The position numbers and the translations under genes are program-made. Shown here one piece after another: positions 1 through 6,879 of a stretch of DNA of 23,739 nucleotides. This DNA is from Ruminococcaceae bacterium UBA2806. GTDB lineage: Bacteria > Bacillota > Clostridia > Oscillospirales > Acutalibacteraceae. Within the stretch, counting starts at the first letter, position 1. Each line of letters opens with the position of its first letter. The notes beneath the pieces were generated by a model. The model saw only the letters and a list, made by a program, of their open reading frames with translations. It had not been told where the DNA came from and ran no database searches. The stretch lies in contig DEHG01000001.1 of assembly GCA_002351795.1 (NCBI GenBank), forward strand, positions 25,518 to 49,256. Direction: 5' to 3'.

Positions 1-1
1 A

Positions 2-22
2 ACCACTATCCACTAACCACTA
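2..22. repeat. Heptamer tandem array (3 copies) at a gene 3' end
   Basis: Three back-to-back 7-base units, ACCACTA, TCCACTA and ACCACTA, occupy positions 2-8, 9-15 and 16-22. The last unit contains the stop codon of the lipoprotein gene (CTA on this strand, read as TAG on the minus strand), so the array begins at the stop and runs downstream toward the window edge, where it may continue. Other short-unit arrays lie at 11883-11910, 18073-18136 and 20711-20785. Confidence 0.75.
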
Positions 23-481
23 ATTACAGTTGAGAAGCATTTCGCTGACAGTGCCGTTATTATCGGTTCTGAGAGAAAAAGCTGCCGCCGTAAAGGTATA
101 ACCGCTGTCAGTCTTTTCAGGTCGGAGCTTTTCGGGTGAATCCCGCAGACAGCGCACTGCTCTGGCTGTCATTGACGGCAGAGAAACACCCGGCAGGGGA
201 TCATCACTTCTGCGGCATAAAAGACCATTGTAAGCAATGGTATATTTTCCCTTTTCACGGCAGAAGGATATGCCCTTTACATTTTCCGGACTGCAAACGG
301 TAATCTTTTCAACATCCTTTCCCAGAAAGCGGATATTGAGGTCATATTTCTGCTTTCCTGCAACGACGGCGCAGTTCCCGTCCTCAGGCAGAACAGGCAG
401 CGGTGTTTTTTCCTCCTGCTGACAGGAAGCTCCCGCAGACAGCATAAGACCTGCAATAATCACCGAAAACATTCTCTTCAA
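20..481 (-). CDS. Small exported lipoprotein of unknown function
   Basis: This encodes a 153-residue protein. It begins with a short positive stretch and a hydrophobic segment (residues 5-18) followed by GASC with Cys20, which looks like a lipoprotein signal peptide. The lipobox is imperfect because Gly rather than Leu is at -3. I do not recognise the mature domain. The start is TTG at 479-481, chosen because GGGGG lies 7 bases upstream; an ATG three codons later is the alternative. The gene begins 33 bases after the nnr stop on the same strand, so it is probably co-transcribed. In Bacillus and Clostridia a lipoprotein of the YdcC/GerS (LolA-like) type sits in the acpS/nnr-alr neighbourhood. 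This could be a short, diverged positional counterpart, but at 153 residues it is much shorter than YdcC, so that is only inference. Confidence 0.7.
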   Translation of the reverse strand: MKRMFSVIIAGLMLSAGASCQQEEKTPLPVLPEDGNCAVVAGKQKYDLNIRFLGKDVEKITVCSPENVKGISFCREKGKYTIAYNGLLCRRSDDPLPGVSLPSMTARAVRCLRDSPEKLRPEKTDSGYTFTAAAFSLRTDNNGTVSEMLLNCN

Positions 482-514
482 CCAAAGACCCCCAGTAATA
501 CAGAAAGGTTCAGA

Positions 515-2035
515 TCAAAAAACAAATTTCATTTCTTCTATCATATCGGACGGCAGCATTGTGCGGGCGGAATATTTCTCCATGCACTTGTCCCCGAGTA
601 CACCGTGATAATAAACGGCATTTATAGCGGCCTCATCAGGGTTCATTCCCTGTGACAGGAAGGACGCCATCATGCCCGCAAGAACATCTCCGCTGCCGCC
701 CTTAGCCATGCCGTTATTTCCCGTAAGATTCACATATACATTTCCGTCAGGCAGGGCTATTATTGTATTTGCACCCTTCAGAACAACAGTAACGCCGTAT
801 TCGGACGCAAAATCCCTTGCGGTGCGGTAACGGTTCTTCTGTACTTCTATAGTGGGCTTTCCCGTAAGCCTTGCCATCTCTCCGGGATGAGGAGTTATAA
901 TGATCGGCGCCATAGATGTACGCAGTATTGTCGGGTCGGCAGTTATGGCATTGATTCCGTCAGCGTCAAGCACCATAGGCTTTGTCGTTGTTGAAATGAG
1001 CGCGGCGACAAGCTCCGCAATATCATCTCCCTGTCCAAGACCGCAGCCAAGCAGTACAGCCGAACAGTTATTCATTATTTCAATTTGCAGCCTGTCAAAA
1101 GCCCTCATGCTGATAAGACCGTGGGCAGACTGTTCAAGCGGAAGAAAAACAGCCTCTGTAAGCCTTCCTGCTGCTATAGGATAAATATATTCAGGCAAAG
1201 CTACTCTCAGAAGTCCTACTCCGCATCTCAGCGCAGCCTCACCCGAAAGAATTGCCGCCCCCGCCATGCCGTAGCTTCCGCAAACAGACAGCAGAGTTCC
1301 GTTAGAGCCTTTATGAGCTGATTTTTTGCTGTGTTTAAGCGGGTGCTTTTCAAGGAATTCATCGGTTGTACGCATTGCATAAGTACAGGTATCCACTATC
1401 ATTTTAGGTATGCCGACCTTTGCCACAGATACCTCTCCGCAGTAATCCATTGACGGATACAGCACATGGGCAGGTTTTAGCGCAGTGAATGATACCGTAT
1501 AATCGGCATGGAAACATTCACCCGAAACCTCGCCTGAATCGCTGATAATGCCGCTGGGGATATCGACAGCGATCTTTACAGCCTTGCTGCGGTTTGCAAA
1601 GACAACAAGCTCCGTACAATACGGGTCAAGCACATCATGAAAGCCTATGCCATATATCGCATCTATTATCATATCAGATTCATTGATGATCTCAGCACAG
1701 CTTTCACGGTTCTCATGGTGATCTACGACCTTGATCTTATCTGGAAGAATATTATAATTGAGCTTTGCAAGATCACTCCGAGGGTCACCGTTTGCAAGAA
1801 TGACAGTCACATCACACATCAGTGAAAGAAATCTTGCAATAACAAATCCGTCTCCGCCGTTATTGCCGTTTCCGCAAAAAACGGTGATTTTCCTGAGTTT
1901 ATCCCTTGTAATTATAGTTGCGGCAAGCTCCGCCACTGCTGCGCCCGCCTGTTCCATCAGAGTTGCCAGAGACGTACCTTTTCTCTGCGCTGCCCTTTCC
2001 ATGTTTTTTATTTCTCCGCTTTCTACTACGATCAT
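515..2035 (-). CDS. nnr: Bifunctional NAD(P)H-hydrate repair enzyme (epimerase + ADP/ATP-dependent dehydratase)
   Basis: Nnr repairs NADHX and NADPHX, the damaged hydrated forms of the cofactors. The N-terminal YjeF_N epimerase interconverts the R and S forms, and the C-terminal ribokinase-like dehydratase restores NAD(P)H using ADP or ATP; both act in the cytosol. The 506-residue length fits the fused bacterial enzyme. Visible motifs are GNGNNGGDGFVIARF near residue 54 (epimerase), and in the second half GSYGMAGAAILSGEAAL, GCGLGQGDD, VLDADGINA, ITPHPGEMARL and NGMAKGGSGDVLAGMMASF, which carries the dehydratase GGSGD signature. The ATG has GAGGTGA six bases upstream. A promoter lies at 2159-2187, giving a leader of about 115 bases. 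The small lipoprotein gene follows in the same direction. No part appears missing. Confidence 0.95.
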   Translation of the reverse strand: MIVVESGEIKNMERAAQRKGTSLATLMEQAGAAVAELAATIITRDKLRKITVFCGNGNNGGDGFVIARFLSLMCDVTVILANGDPRSDLAKLNYNILPDKIKVVDHHENRESCAEIINESDMIIDAIYGIGFHDVLDPYCTELVVFANRSKAVKIAVDIPSGIISDSGEVSGECFHADYTVSFTALKPAHVLYPSMDYCGEVSVAKVGIPKMIVDTCTYAMRTTDEFLEKHPLKHSKKSAHKGSNGTLLSVCGSYGMAGAAILSGEAALRCGVGLLRVALPEYIYPIAAGRLTEAVFLPLEQSAHGLISMRAFDRLQIEIMNNCSAVLLGCGLGQGDDIAELVAALISTTTKPMVLDADGINAITADPTILRTSMAPIIITPHPGEMARLTGKPTIEVQKNRYRTARDFASEYGVTVVLKGANTIIALPDGNVYVNLTGNNGMAKGGSGDVLAGMMASFLSQGMNPDEAAINAVYYHGVLGDKCMEKYSARTMLPSDMIEEMKFVF

Positions 2036-2108
2036 TATCCGTCACCTCATAATCATAATTTATAATATTCATTTATAGTATCGTTTATTCTTGATTTTAC
2101 GCCGATGA

Positions 2109-2143
2109 TACAAAAAGTCAGATATAACATCATGCTTTTTGTA
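2109..2143. promoter_or_regulatory. 9-bp inverted repeat in the nnr leader
   Basis: TACAAAAAG at 2109-2117 is perfectly inverted as CTTTTTGTA at 2135-2143, with a 17-base loop. It lies between the nnr promoter and the nnr start, so it could be a leader hairpin or an operator. With an A/T-rich arm, chance is possible. Confidence 0.3.
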
Positions 2144-2158
2144 AAATGTCACGATTAT

Positions 2159-2187
2159 ATTGTAACACTCTTTATTGTTTTTTTCAA
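2159..2187 (-). promoter_or_regulatory. Sigma-A type promoter for nnr
   Basis: On the minus strand TTGAAA (2182-2187) is followed by a 17-base spacer and TACAAT (2159-2164). This is a good match to the housekeeping consensus, upstream of nnr and in the right orientation. Confidence 0.6.
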
Positions 2188-2295
2188 CAAAAAAGCTATG
2201 AAAATATATAATTGTATGAACTCAGACGGCAAAAAATAACACCTCATGAAGCAAGGGTGTAAAGTTCAGAAATGCCTGTTATATTTACTAAAAGC

Positions 2296-2361
2296 AAGCG
2301 GTCTGAGAGATCGTATATAATCCCTGCAAACAACCTCAGGAATTGACCTCTCAGACCGCTT
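2296..2361. repeat. 66-base dyad element with perfect 14-bp arms
   Basis: AAGCGGTCTGAGAG (2296-2309) is perfectly repeated in inverse as CTCTCAGACCGCTT (2348-2361), with 38 bases between. The interior holds a second small pairing (CCTG with CAGG), so a transcript could form a long two-level hairpin. No run of T follows on the plus strand. On the minus strand only TTGCTTTT follows, which makes a simple terminator unlikely. No target-site duplication is obvious. It could be a structured RNA, a MITE-like remnant or the terminator of the decayed gene at 2424-2687. Confidence 0.6.
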
Positions 2362-2423
2362 CATTATCCTTAAAGCAAAGCCCCCTCACCGGGCAATGCC
2401 ATCAACTTGACAATCATATAATT

Positions 2424-2687
2424 TTATTTTCCTTCTATGACAACGGCAATAAATACTATCTGAAGCATACTGCCTTCTATAAACGGCGAAAACATATCCT
2501 TTGGGAAAGCCGAAAAAATCAGCTCGACAAGCTTATCTATCTGTGAGACGCCCTCTCCTGCATCCCCTCGGGTACGGACAATATCCTTTTTTCCCGTACC
2601 GATCTGTCCGAGCCAATTTTCTATCCTTTCTGAGATTTGATCGACCCCTGCATGATCAAGCAGGATCCTTTCTTCAATACGTTTCAT
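2424..2687 (-). pseudogene. Remnant of an ATPase-DAACS (dicarboxylate/amino acid:cation symporter) fusion gene
   Basis: The 87-codon open frame joins two pieces that are normally far apart. Residues 1-41 resemble the N-terminal histidine-kinase-like ATPase segment found ahead of DAACS symporters in Lachnospiraceae and Ruminococcaceae (DQISERIENWLGQIGTGKKD). Residues 50-86 resemble a central DAACS segment (IFSAFPKDMFSPFIEGSML followed by QIVFIAVVIEG), where the family has a pattern like P-x-N-x-x-x-P-F-x-x-G-N-x-L-Q-I. The rest of the transporter, several hundred residues, is absent, so an internal deletion plus C-terminal loss is inferred. A ribosome site (GAAGGA about 10 bases upstream) and a promoter at 2747-2775 persist, so a short peptide may still be made. 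The family assignment is from memory of the sequence pattern, not a search. Confidence 0.55.
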
Positions 2688-2746
2688 ATTATATTATTCC
2701 TTCTCTGTAATTTTTCTTACAATATAGCATACATGTAAGTTTTAAT

Positions 2747-2775
2747 AATATATCATGATAAATCCAATTTTTCAA
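2747..2775 (-). promoter_or_regulatory. Sigma-A type promoter ahead of the symporter remnant
   Basis: TTGAAA (2770-2775, minus strand), a 17-base spacer and TATATT (2747-2752) form a near-consensus promoter about 60 bases before the remnant's start codon. It is probably the original transporter promoter. Confidence 0.5.
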
Positions 2776-2860
2776 CAATAATATTGAAGCAGACTGTGCG
2801 ATTCTCTATGCACTAAAAAATATGTTAACATCATAAAAATACTTTGACAGTGACATACTG

Positions 2861-2889
2861 GGGCTGTCGCACTAAGAAAGTGGCAGCCC
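2861..2889. terminator. Hairpin of the GCTGCCGCACT family
   Basis: GGGCTG and CACT on the left pair with AGTG and CAGCCC on the right around a short AAGAA loop, with a two-base bulge. The core resembles the mgsA terminator (11817-11852). Neither side has a strong T run, so it may be a weak or decayed terminator. Confidence 0.4.
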
Positions 2890-2900
2890 TGAAATTTTGT

Positions 2901-2937
2901 AAAAAAAAACAACAGCCGGACTATGAAAAATCCGGCT
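2901..2937 (-). terminator. Intrinsic terminator of the first ECF cassette
   Basis: On the minus strand AGCCGGA pairs with TCCGGCT around a 10-base loop and is followed after four bases by nine T residues (A run at 2901-2909 on the plus strand). It lies 60 bases beyond the stop at 2997. Confidence 0.75.
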
Positions 2938-2957
2938 ATTAGTGTAAAATTATAACA

Positions 2958-2991
2958 GGGCATCTCTGAAATCTTGTTTTCAAAGATGCCC
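2958..2991 (-). terminator. Hairpin directly after the stop of the DUF4179-like gene
   Basis: GGGCATCT (2958-2965) is inverted as AGATGCCC (2984-2991). It starts six bases past the stop codon on the minus strand and has only a loose T-rich tail (TTATAATTTT), so it is likely an auxiliary hairpin ahead of the main terminator. Confidence 0.4.
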
Positions 2992-2996
2992 TTATA

Positions 2997-4307
2997 TTAT
3001 CTGTAAACCGATATTCCGTTGAGAACTATTTCGCTGATATTATCAGGGTCGATCAGATATAGCTTATTAACATATATTGCTCCGCTGCTTTCAGGGATAC
3101 TGCTGAAAGTGCAGTTCATTATAATATACCCATCAGAATATTCGCATCCCGATGCAATGAGGAAATACTTTTTTCCATCCTTTGTTGTTATATAGCATTT
3201 GTCCATATCGGGAGAAGCTGCGTTTGAGGCTGTTTCTGCTGTCAGACATAATCCCAAGGGAGAGACAGCCATTTTTCCGTTCTTGACTTTTGCAGAAAAA
3301 ATCTCCGACAGTATTTCATCGCTGACAGTTATACTGTTATCCTTCGGCTGATAATTCATTTTAAAGGTGATCTCAAACGGCAGATTTATTCTTTTTATTC
3401 TTCCTCTGACGACATCAAAGCTTTTGTCATTATAGACTATATCAGAATAAAAATAGCTGTTTGTCATAATATCATACGGAAATGCAGGAATATTTTCATT
3501 TTGCAGCTCTGATACACTGACAATACTTTTTTCGTCCATATATTTGTAATTATCCAATATGTTATCAACAGTCGCAAGTTGATAGCTGTTGCTTCTGATC
3601 TTTATAGTTCTTCCTTTCAGACCAATTCCAAATGTATCTTTGCCGTTCTTATCATACCCCATAGCGTTTATATCTAAAAGTATCCTCAGAGTTTTTCCGC
3701 CGTTTTCGAGATCATAAAGCATTTTACAGCCAAGACCGTTTATTGTCTTTCCTGTCTCATTATCCTCCGGTTCACATATTATAACCTCAATGTCATGTTT
3801 GTTTGCGGGGTCAGGATCGTCCTGATTTTCAAATCTTGCAGAAAGATTTCCGCTTTTAATAATATTGAATTCACTTCCGGTAAATGATCCGCCGCTTTTT
3901 TTACTCAGACGGATATCAATGAGGTCATCCATATTGCCGTTTCCGCTTACACTAAGCGAATCCAATTTCAGATCCGGATCGTGAAAAACAACATCCGCAT
4001 TTTCAATACTTTCAAAATCAGCCGTATATCTGTCGCCGCCGATAATATTTCCGTAAAGTGCATATATGTTTTCAGCTACTGCCGGAAGACTCAGCGCAGA
4101 AATCAACAATATGCAGACTGCTGCGGCTATCAGTGTTCTTTTAAGTATTCTTATTTTTCTGTTATGTTTCTTGTTTCCGATCTTTTCACTGACTTTCTTT
4201 ATAATTATGCTTTCATCAATTCCAGTATCTTCATGCAAGGTTTCTTCATTAAGGTTTGCAACAGATATCGGAAGTATTGTCATTTTGTCAAATATATTAT
4301 TGCTCAT
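2997..4307 (-). CDS. Membrane protein of DUF4179 type, putative anti-sigma factor
   Basis: This 436-residue protein has a cytosolic N-terminal part (about 57 residues, ending in a basic stretch KKHNRKIRILKR), one membrane segment (about residues 58-77, LIAAAVCILLISALSLPA) and a large extracytoplasmic region. That layout is typical of DUF4179-type proteins encoded right after an ECF sigma factor, where the cytosolic end is thought to hold the sigma factor inactive. I recognise no catalytic motif. The start is the ATG at 4305-4307: AGGGG lies eight bases upstream, inside the sigma gene, whereas it would be only two bases from the ATG two codons earlier. The gene overlaps the last 11 bases of the sigma gene, which implies translational coupling. 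The signal it senses cannot be read from the sequence. Confidence 0.75.
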   Translation of the reverse strand: MSNNIFDKMTILPISVANLNEETLHEDTGIDESIIIKKVSEKIGNKKHNRKIRILKRTLIAAAVCILLISALSLPAVAENIYALYGNIIGGDRYTADFESIENADVVFHDPDLKLDSLSVSGNGNMDDLIDIRLSKKSGGSFTGSEFNIIKSGNLSARFENQDDPDPANKHDIEVIICEPEDNETGKTINGLGCKMLYDLENGGKTLRILLDINAMGYDKNGKDTFGIGLKGRTIKIRSNSYQLATVDNILDNYKYMDEKSIVSVSELQNENIPAFPYDIMTNSYFYSDIVYNDKSFDVVRGRIKRINLPFEITFKMNYQPKDNSITVSDEILSEIFSAKVKNGKMAVSPLGLCLTAETASNAASPDMDKCYITTKDGKKYFLIASGCEYSDGYIIMNCTFSSIPESSGAIYVNKLYLIDPDNISEIVLNGISVYR

Positions 4308-4851
4308 AATCATAGCCCCTTTCTTCAAGAAGTTTCTTCATCTTTTTTCTTGCACGATGCAGACGCACTTTTATGTTACCCGGAGTTGATCCCATTACGG
4401 CAGCAATATCTGATATGCGCTGATAATAGTAATAGTATCTGATAACTATTTCGTTATCCGGAGGACCAAGACTGTCAACTATTTTTCCGAGCAGGCTGTT
4501 AAGCTCACTTTGCTCGATACTTATATCCAGAGAGCGATCATCCGCAATATCTGATCCTTCGATATCTTCTCTTGCCTGATTGTGTACGGTATCCATTTTG
4601 TCAAAGGTTTTTGTTTTTGCAATACAGCATAAATAGCCCCTCAGCGTCTCACCCTCAGCTTTATTGCTGTTTTTCCACAGAGTAACAAAGGTATCGGACA
4701 ATACCTCCTCCATATCCTCTTTTAAAAGCTTTCCTCTGCCGATATTGTAGATCAAAGAAGATAAAAGCGGTATGTATTTCCTCATTATTTCCTCAAGCGC
4801 ATCCTCGTCTTTTTTTCGCAGCTGCCTGCACAGTGTTTTATCATCTTTCAT
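4297..4851 (-). CDS. ECF-type RNA polymerase sigma factor (cassette 1)
   Basis: The 184-residue protein has the two regions of an extracytoplasmic-function sigma factor. Sigma region 2 is at about residues 18-60 (ALEEIMRKYIPLLSSLIYNI and DMEEVLSDTFVTLWKN), and region 4 at about 130-178 has a helix-turn-helix (RISDIAAVMGSTPGNIKVRL followed by HRARKKMKKLL). It would redirect RNA polymerase to a small envelope or stress regulon. An excellent ribosome site, GGAAGGAGG, lies seven bases before the ATG. The downstream DUF4179-like gene overlaps it by 11 bases and is the likely anti-sigma partner. A candidate autoregulated promoter is at 4890-4922. A run of five Tyr just before the helix-turn-helix (IRYYYYYQ) is unusual but inside the region 4 boundary. 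Confidence 0.9.
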   Translation of the reverse strand: MKDDKTLCRQLRKKDEDALEEIMRKYIPLLSSLIYNIGRGKLLKEDMEEVLSDTFVTLWKNSNKAEGETLRGYLCCIAKTKTFDKMDTVHNQAREDIEGSDIADDRSLDISIEQSELNSLLGKIVDSLGPPDNEIVIRYYYYYQRISDIAAVMGSTPGNIKVRLHRARKKMKKLLEERGYDYEQ

Positions 4852-4889
4852 ATCAATTCCTCCTTCCTTTGAAATTGACCTTTCTACTT

Positions 4890-4922
4890 ATTATAACGGT
4901 AAAAGTTGTGTTTTGGTTACAG
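4890..4922 (-). promoter_or_regulatory. Candidate ECF-type (or TATAAT) promoter for sigma cassette 1
   Basis: On the minus strand CTGTAACCAA (4913-4922) is followed by CGTTATAAT (4890-4898). TGTAAC, a 17-base gap and CGT resembles the -35 AAC / -10 CGT pattern of Bacillus ECF promoters such as those of SigX and SigV, which suggests self-activation. The overlapping TATAAT could also serve the housekeeping sigma. The same ten bases, CTGTAACCAA, occur upstream of the second cassette at 6938-6947. Confidence 0.45.
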
Positions 4923-4933
4923 TTCAAACATAC

Positions 4934-4970
4934 AAAGCTCCCATGGCATTAAAATAACCACGGGAGCTTT
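4934..4970 (-). terminator. Terminator between the two ECF cassettes
   Basis: AAAGCTCCCATGG (4934-4946) is inverted as CCACGGGAGCTTT (4958-4970) with one G-T wobble and an 11-base loop. It sits just past the stop of the second sigma gene and before the first cassette's promoter. The T run is weak (GCTTTGTATGTTTG). Confidence 0.55.
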
Positions 4971-4992
4971 ATGCTGTCAAAGGAAAAATTTT

Positions 4993-5463
4993 TCAGGCTT
5001 CAAGACTGCTTTTGAGAAGGCTTCGACCCTTTGAAAGACGGCTTTTTACCGTTCCTTCCGGAATACCCAATATGTTTTTTATATTCGTTACACTAAACCC
5101 TTCTATGTAAAATAGTACGATCACCTGTCTGAATTTCTGCGGCAGATTTTCCAGAGCAATTTTAAGTTCAACATTTTTGTCATGAGACGGTACCGAGGGT
5201 TCGGCAGTATATTCGTTATCGTCAAGATTAATGATCTTTCCGCGTCTGCCAAGCTGTTTGTTGCAGACATTTATAAGTATTCTTACAAGCCATGTGCGGA
5301 AATATTCCTCTTTTTTCAGTGAGGAAAGCTTTTCGTAGGCTGTGAGGATCGCCGTCTGAACGGCATCCTCGCAGTCTGCTTCATTTTTTAGCATTGACAT
5401 AGATATTCTGTAAAGTGTCTGTTCACTTTCAAGGACAAGCTTGCTAAATGTTTCCTTTGTCAT
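4993..5463 (-). CDS. ECF-type RNA polymerase sigma factor (cassette 2)
   Basis: This encodes 156 residues with both ECF regions. Region 2 is near residues 10-65 (ESEQTLYRISMSMLKNEADC, EDAVQTAILTAYEKL, FRTWLVRILINVC) and region 4 near 100-150 (LENLPQKFRQVIVLFYIEGF, then GIPEGTVKSRLSKGRSLLK). This is a textbook SigW/SigV-like layout. It lies ten bases after the stop of the DUF4367-type membrane protein, so here the anti-sigma-like gene comes first. The ATG at 5461-5463 is preferred because GAGGTG lies six bases upstream. A GTG nine bases earlier, almost touching the TGA stop of the previous gene, is a reasonable alternative. A terminator follows at 4934-4970. Confidence 0.9.
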   Translation of the reverse strand: MTKETFSKLVLESEQTLYRISMSMLKNEADCEDAVQTAILTAYEKLSSLKKEEYFRTWLVRILINVCNKQLGRRGKIINLDDNEYTAEPSVPSHDKNVELKIALENLPQKFRQVIVLFYIEGFSVTNIKNILGIPEGTVKSRLSKGRSLLKSSLEA

Positions 5464-5473
5464 TTTGAACACC

Positions 5474-6835
5474 TCACTCCTTGAACTTGATCATATAGTT
5501 TTGATAATAATCATTCGGTGCGTCAACGGCAGAGAATATTATGTATGCATTGTCCACAGTATCGTTGTCCGCAATAAAGCCCATCTTTACGTTCAGTGTT
5601 TCTCCCTTTTTAATGCTCTGCTTATTGTTGATGTTTGTGCCGTAGATCTTGAGTACGTATTCATAGTCGGGGGTATAATAACCATAGAAGAATTTGTTAT
5701 CAACATCAATACAATAAACCTCTGTTTCAAACGCAGTGCTCAGATCATCAATATCCTCCTGTGCTGTCAGCTCAATATCTGCTACATAGAAATGTTTGTT
5801 TATCACTATGTTTCTTACTGTTCCCAGATCATAGTCGTCGGCATCTTCATGTACAGTAAATTCATCACGCTTGATAAAAGTACCGTCTGTGTTAAAATAC
5901 CTGTAGTAAAGGGAATCATTTCCGCCGAGAGTGAGGAAATCCTTCAGGTCAAGACCGTCGGTGTTATCCTGCTCTTTAACAGATATCACCTTTGCGGTCA
6001 TATGTACGGCTTCCTGTCCGTAATTGGCAACTGCCATATCAACACTTTCACCGATCTTTGCTTTTTTAACATTGCCGGAAAAATATTCATCCCGGAAGCC
6101 GTCGCCGTCCTTTAAATAATCCGTTATTGCTCTGTCGTACGGGACGTCGTCTTCATCAAGCACATCTTTTGGAATTACCGGTTGGGTATCGGGCTCCGTT
6201 TCGACCTTCTCGGTAATTTTGATCAGCTCATCATAATTTGTTCCGTTGCAGCGTACCAGACAGTTGTATTCTTCAAAATACTTTAATGTGGAGTAATACA
6301 TTTTATCTGTATTCTTTGCTTCTTTGAATGTAATAATAAGAGTCTTATGTCCATTATACTCGGTTTCTTCGGTTTTTACAACATTGGTTAAGTCATCGTG
6401 GTAGTTATCGGTATAATCGATCCACGCATTGAAATAATTGTCTTCATTTTCATACATAGACAGGTAATTAGTTGACTTACCGCTTTCATACTCCTCGGTT
6501 TTATACTCCTCGGGAAGATAACCGAATTTCAGTTTCATACTCTGATAGTCACTGTCGGATTGTTTGCTGTTTTCAACAGTCACATCCAGACCATATTTGC
6601 CTCTTTTGGTTGCGTAAAGTCCGAAGAAATCAGTTGCCGCTGCTGCTACCGCAAATGTACCGATGACCGCTACAGCTGCACAAGCTGCCACAATTCGCAT
6701 CGTTGTTCTGCGCTTTTTGAATTTCACAGGCTTTTCAGCCTCGAGACTGTCAAGAGTACTTATCACTGCATTGTGGAAGCTCTCCGGTACCTCGGGATAT
6801 ACATTATTTAACATTTTTTTATCAAGGTTTTTCAT
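5474..6835 (-). CDS. Membrane protein with DUF4367-like domain, putative anti-sigma factor
   Basis: The 453-residue protein has about 45 cytosolic residues (PEVPESFHNAVISTLDSLE, then KKRR), a single membrane segment (about 47-67, IVAACAAVAVIGTFAVAAAA) and a long extracytoplasmic part. Residues about 85-220 look like a DUF4367 domain (MKLKFGYLPEEYKTEEYESG, then YNGHKTLIITFKEA). The last 200 residues form a second, beta-rich domain of DUF4352-like appearance that I cannot name firmly. The ATG at 6833-6835 is chosen because AGGAGAGG lies five bases upstream. The longer open frame starting 27 bases earlier would place this ribosome site inside the gene. The sigma gene follows within ten bases, so this is the likely membrane regulator of that sigma factor, in the reverse order to the neighbouring cassette. 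Confidence 0.75.
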   Translation of the reverse strand: MKNLDKKMLNNVYPEVPESFHNAVISTLDSLEAEKPVKFKKRRTTMRIVAACAAVAVIGTFAVAAAATDFFGLYATKRGKYGLDVTVENSKQSDSDYQSMKLKFGYLPEEYKTEEYESGKSTNYLSMYENEDNYFNAWIDYTDNYHDDLTNVVKTEETEYNGHKTLIITFKEAKNTDKMYYSTLKYFEEYNCLVRCNGTNYDELIKITEKVETEPDTQPVIPKDVLDEDDVPYDRAITDYLKDGDGFRDEYFSGNVKKAKIGESVDMAVANYGQEAVHMTAKVISVKEQDNTDGLDLKDFLTLGGNDSLYYRYFNTDGTFIKRDEFTVHEDADDYDLGTVRNIVINKHFYVADIELTAQEDIDDLSTAFETEVYCIDVDNKFFYGYYTPDYEYVLKIYGTNINNKQSIKKGETLNVKMGFIADNDTVDNAYIIFSAVDAPNDYYQNYMIKFKE

Positions 6836-6879
6836 AATAACCTCTCCTTTCGTTTTATTCATTAATTAGATACCCCAAG

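Larger units (their letters stand above)
2036..2423. other. Intergenic region: nnr promoter and leader, dyad element
   Basis: There is no credible gene in these 388 bases. The left part is the AT-rich nnr promoter and leader. The right part holds a 14-bp-armed dyad (2296-2361), a small hairpin from ACACC to GGTGT near 2241-2262, and GCCC/GGGC arms near 2380-2395. Just left of the symporter remnant the minus strand reads MIVKLMALPG in another frame. This may be a further scrap of the same decayed transporter, but it is too short to claim. Confidence 0.5.
2688..2996. other. Intergenic region: relic promoter and hairpin cluster
   Basis: These 309 bases contain no gene. They hold the promoter of the symporter remnant (2747-2775) and three consecutive hairpins (2861-2889, 2901-2937, 2958-2991) downstream of the first ECF cassette. 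The only open frame here runs through the hairpins and is not credible. Confidence 0.5.

Noticed and set aside
2772..2963. 63-codon minus-strand frame
   Set aside because: It runs through two terminator hairpins and an A/T run and has no ribosome site.
5441..6115. 224-codon open frame on the plus strand
   Set aside because: Antisense to the DUF4367-type gene and the start of the sigma gene. The Ile/Val/Cys-rich translation is typical of a shadow frame.
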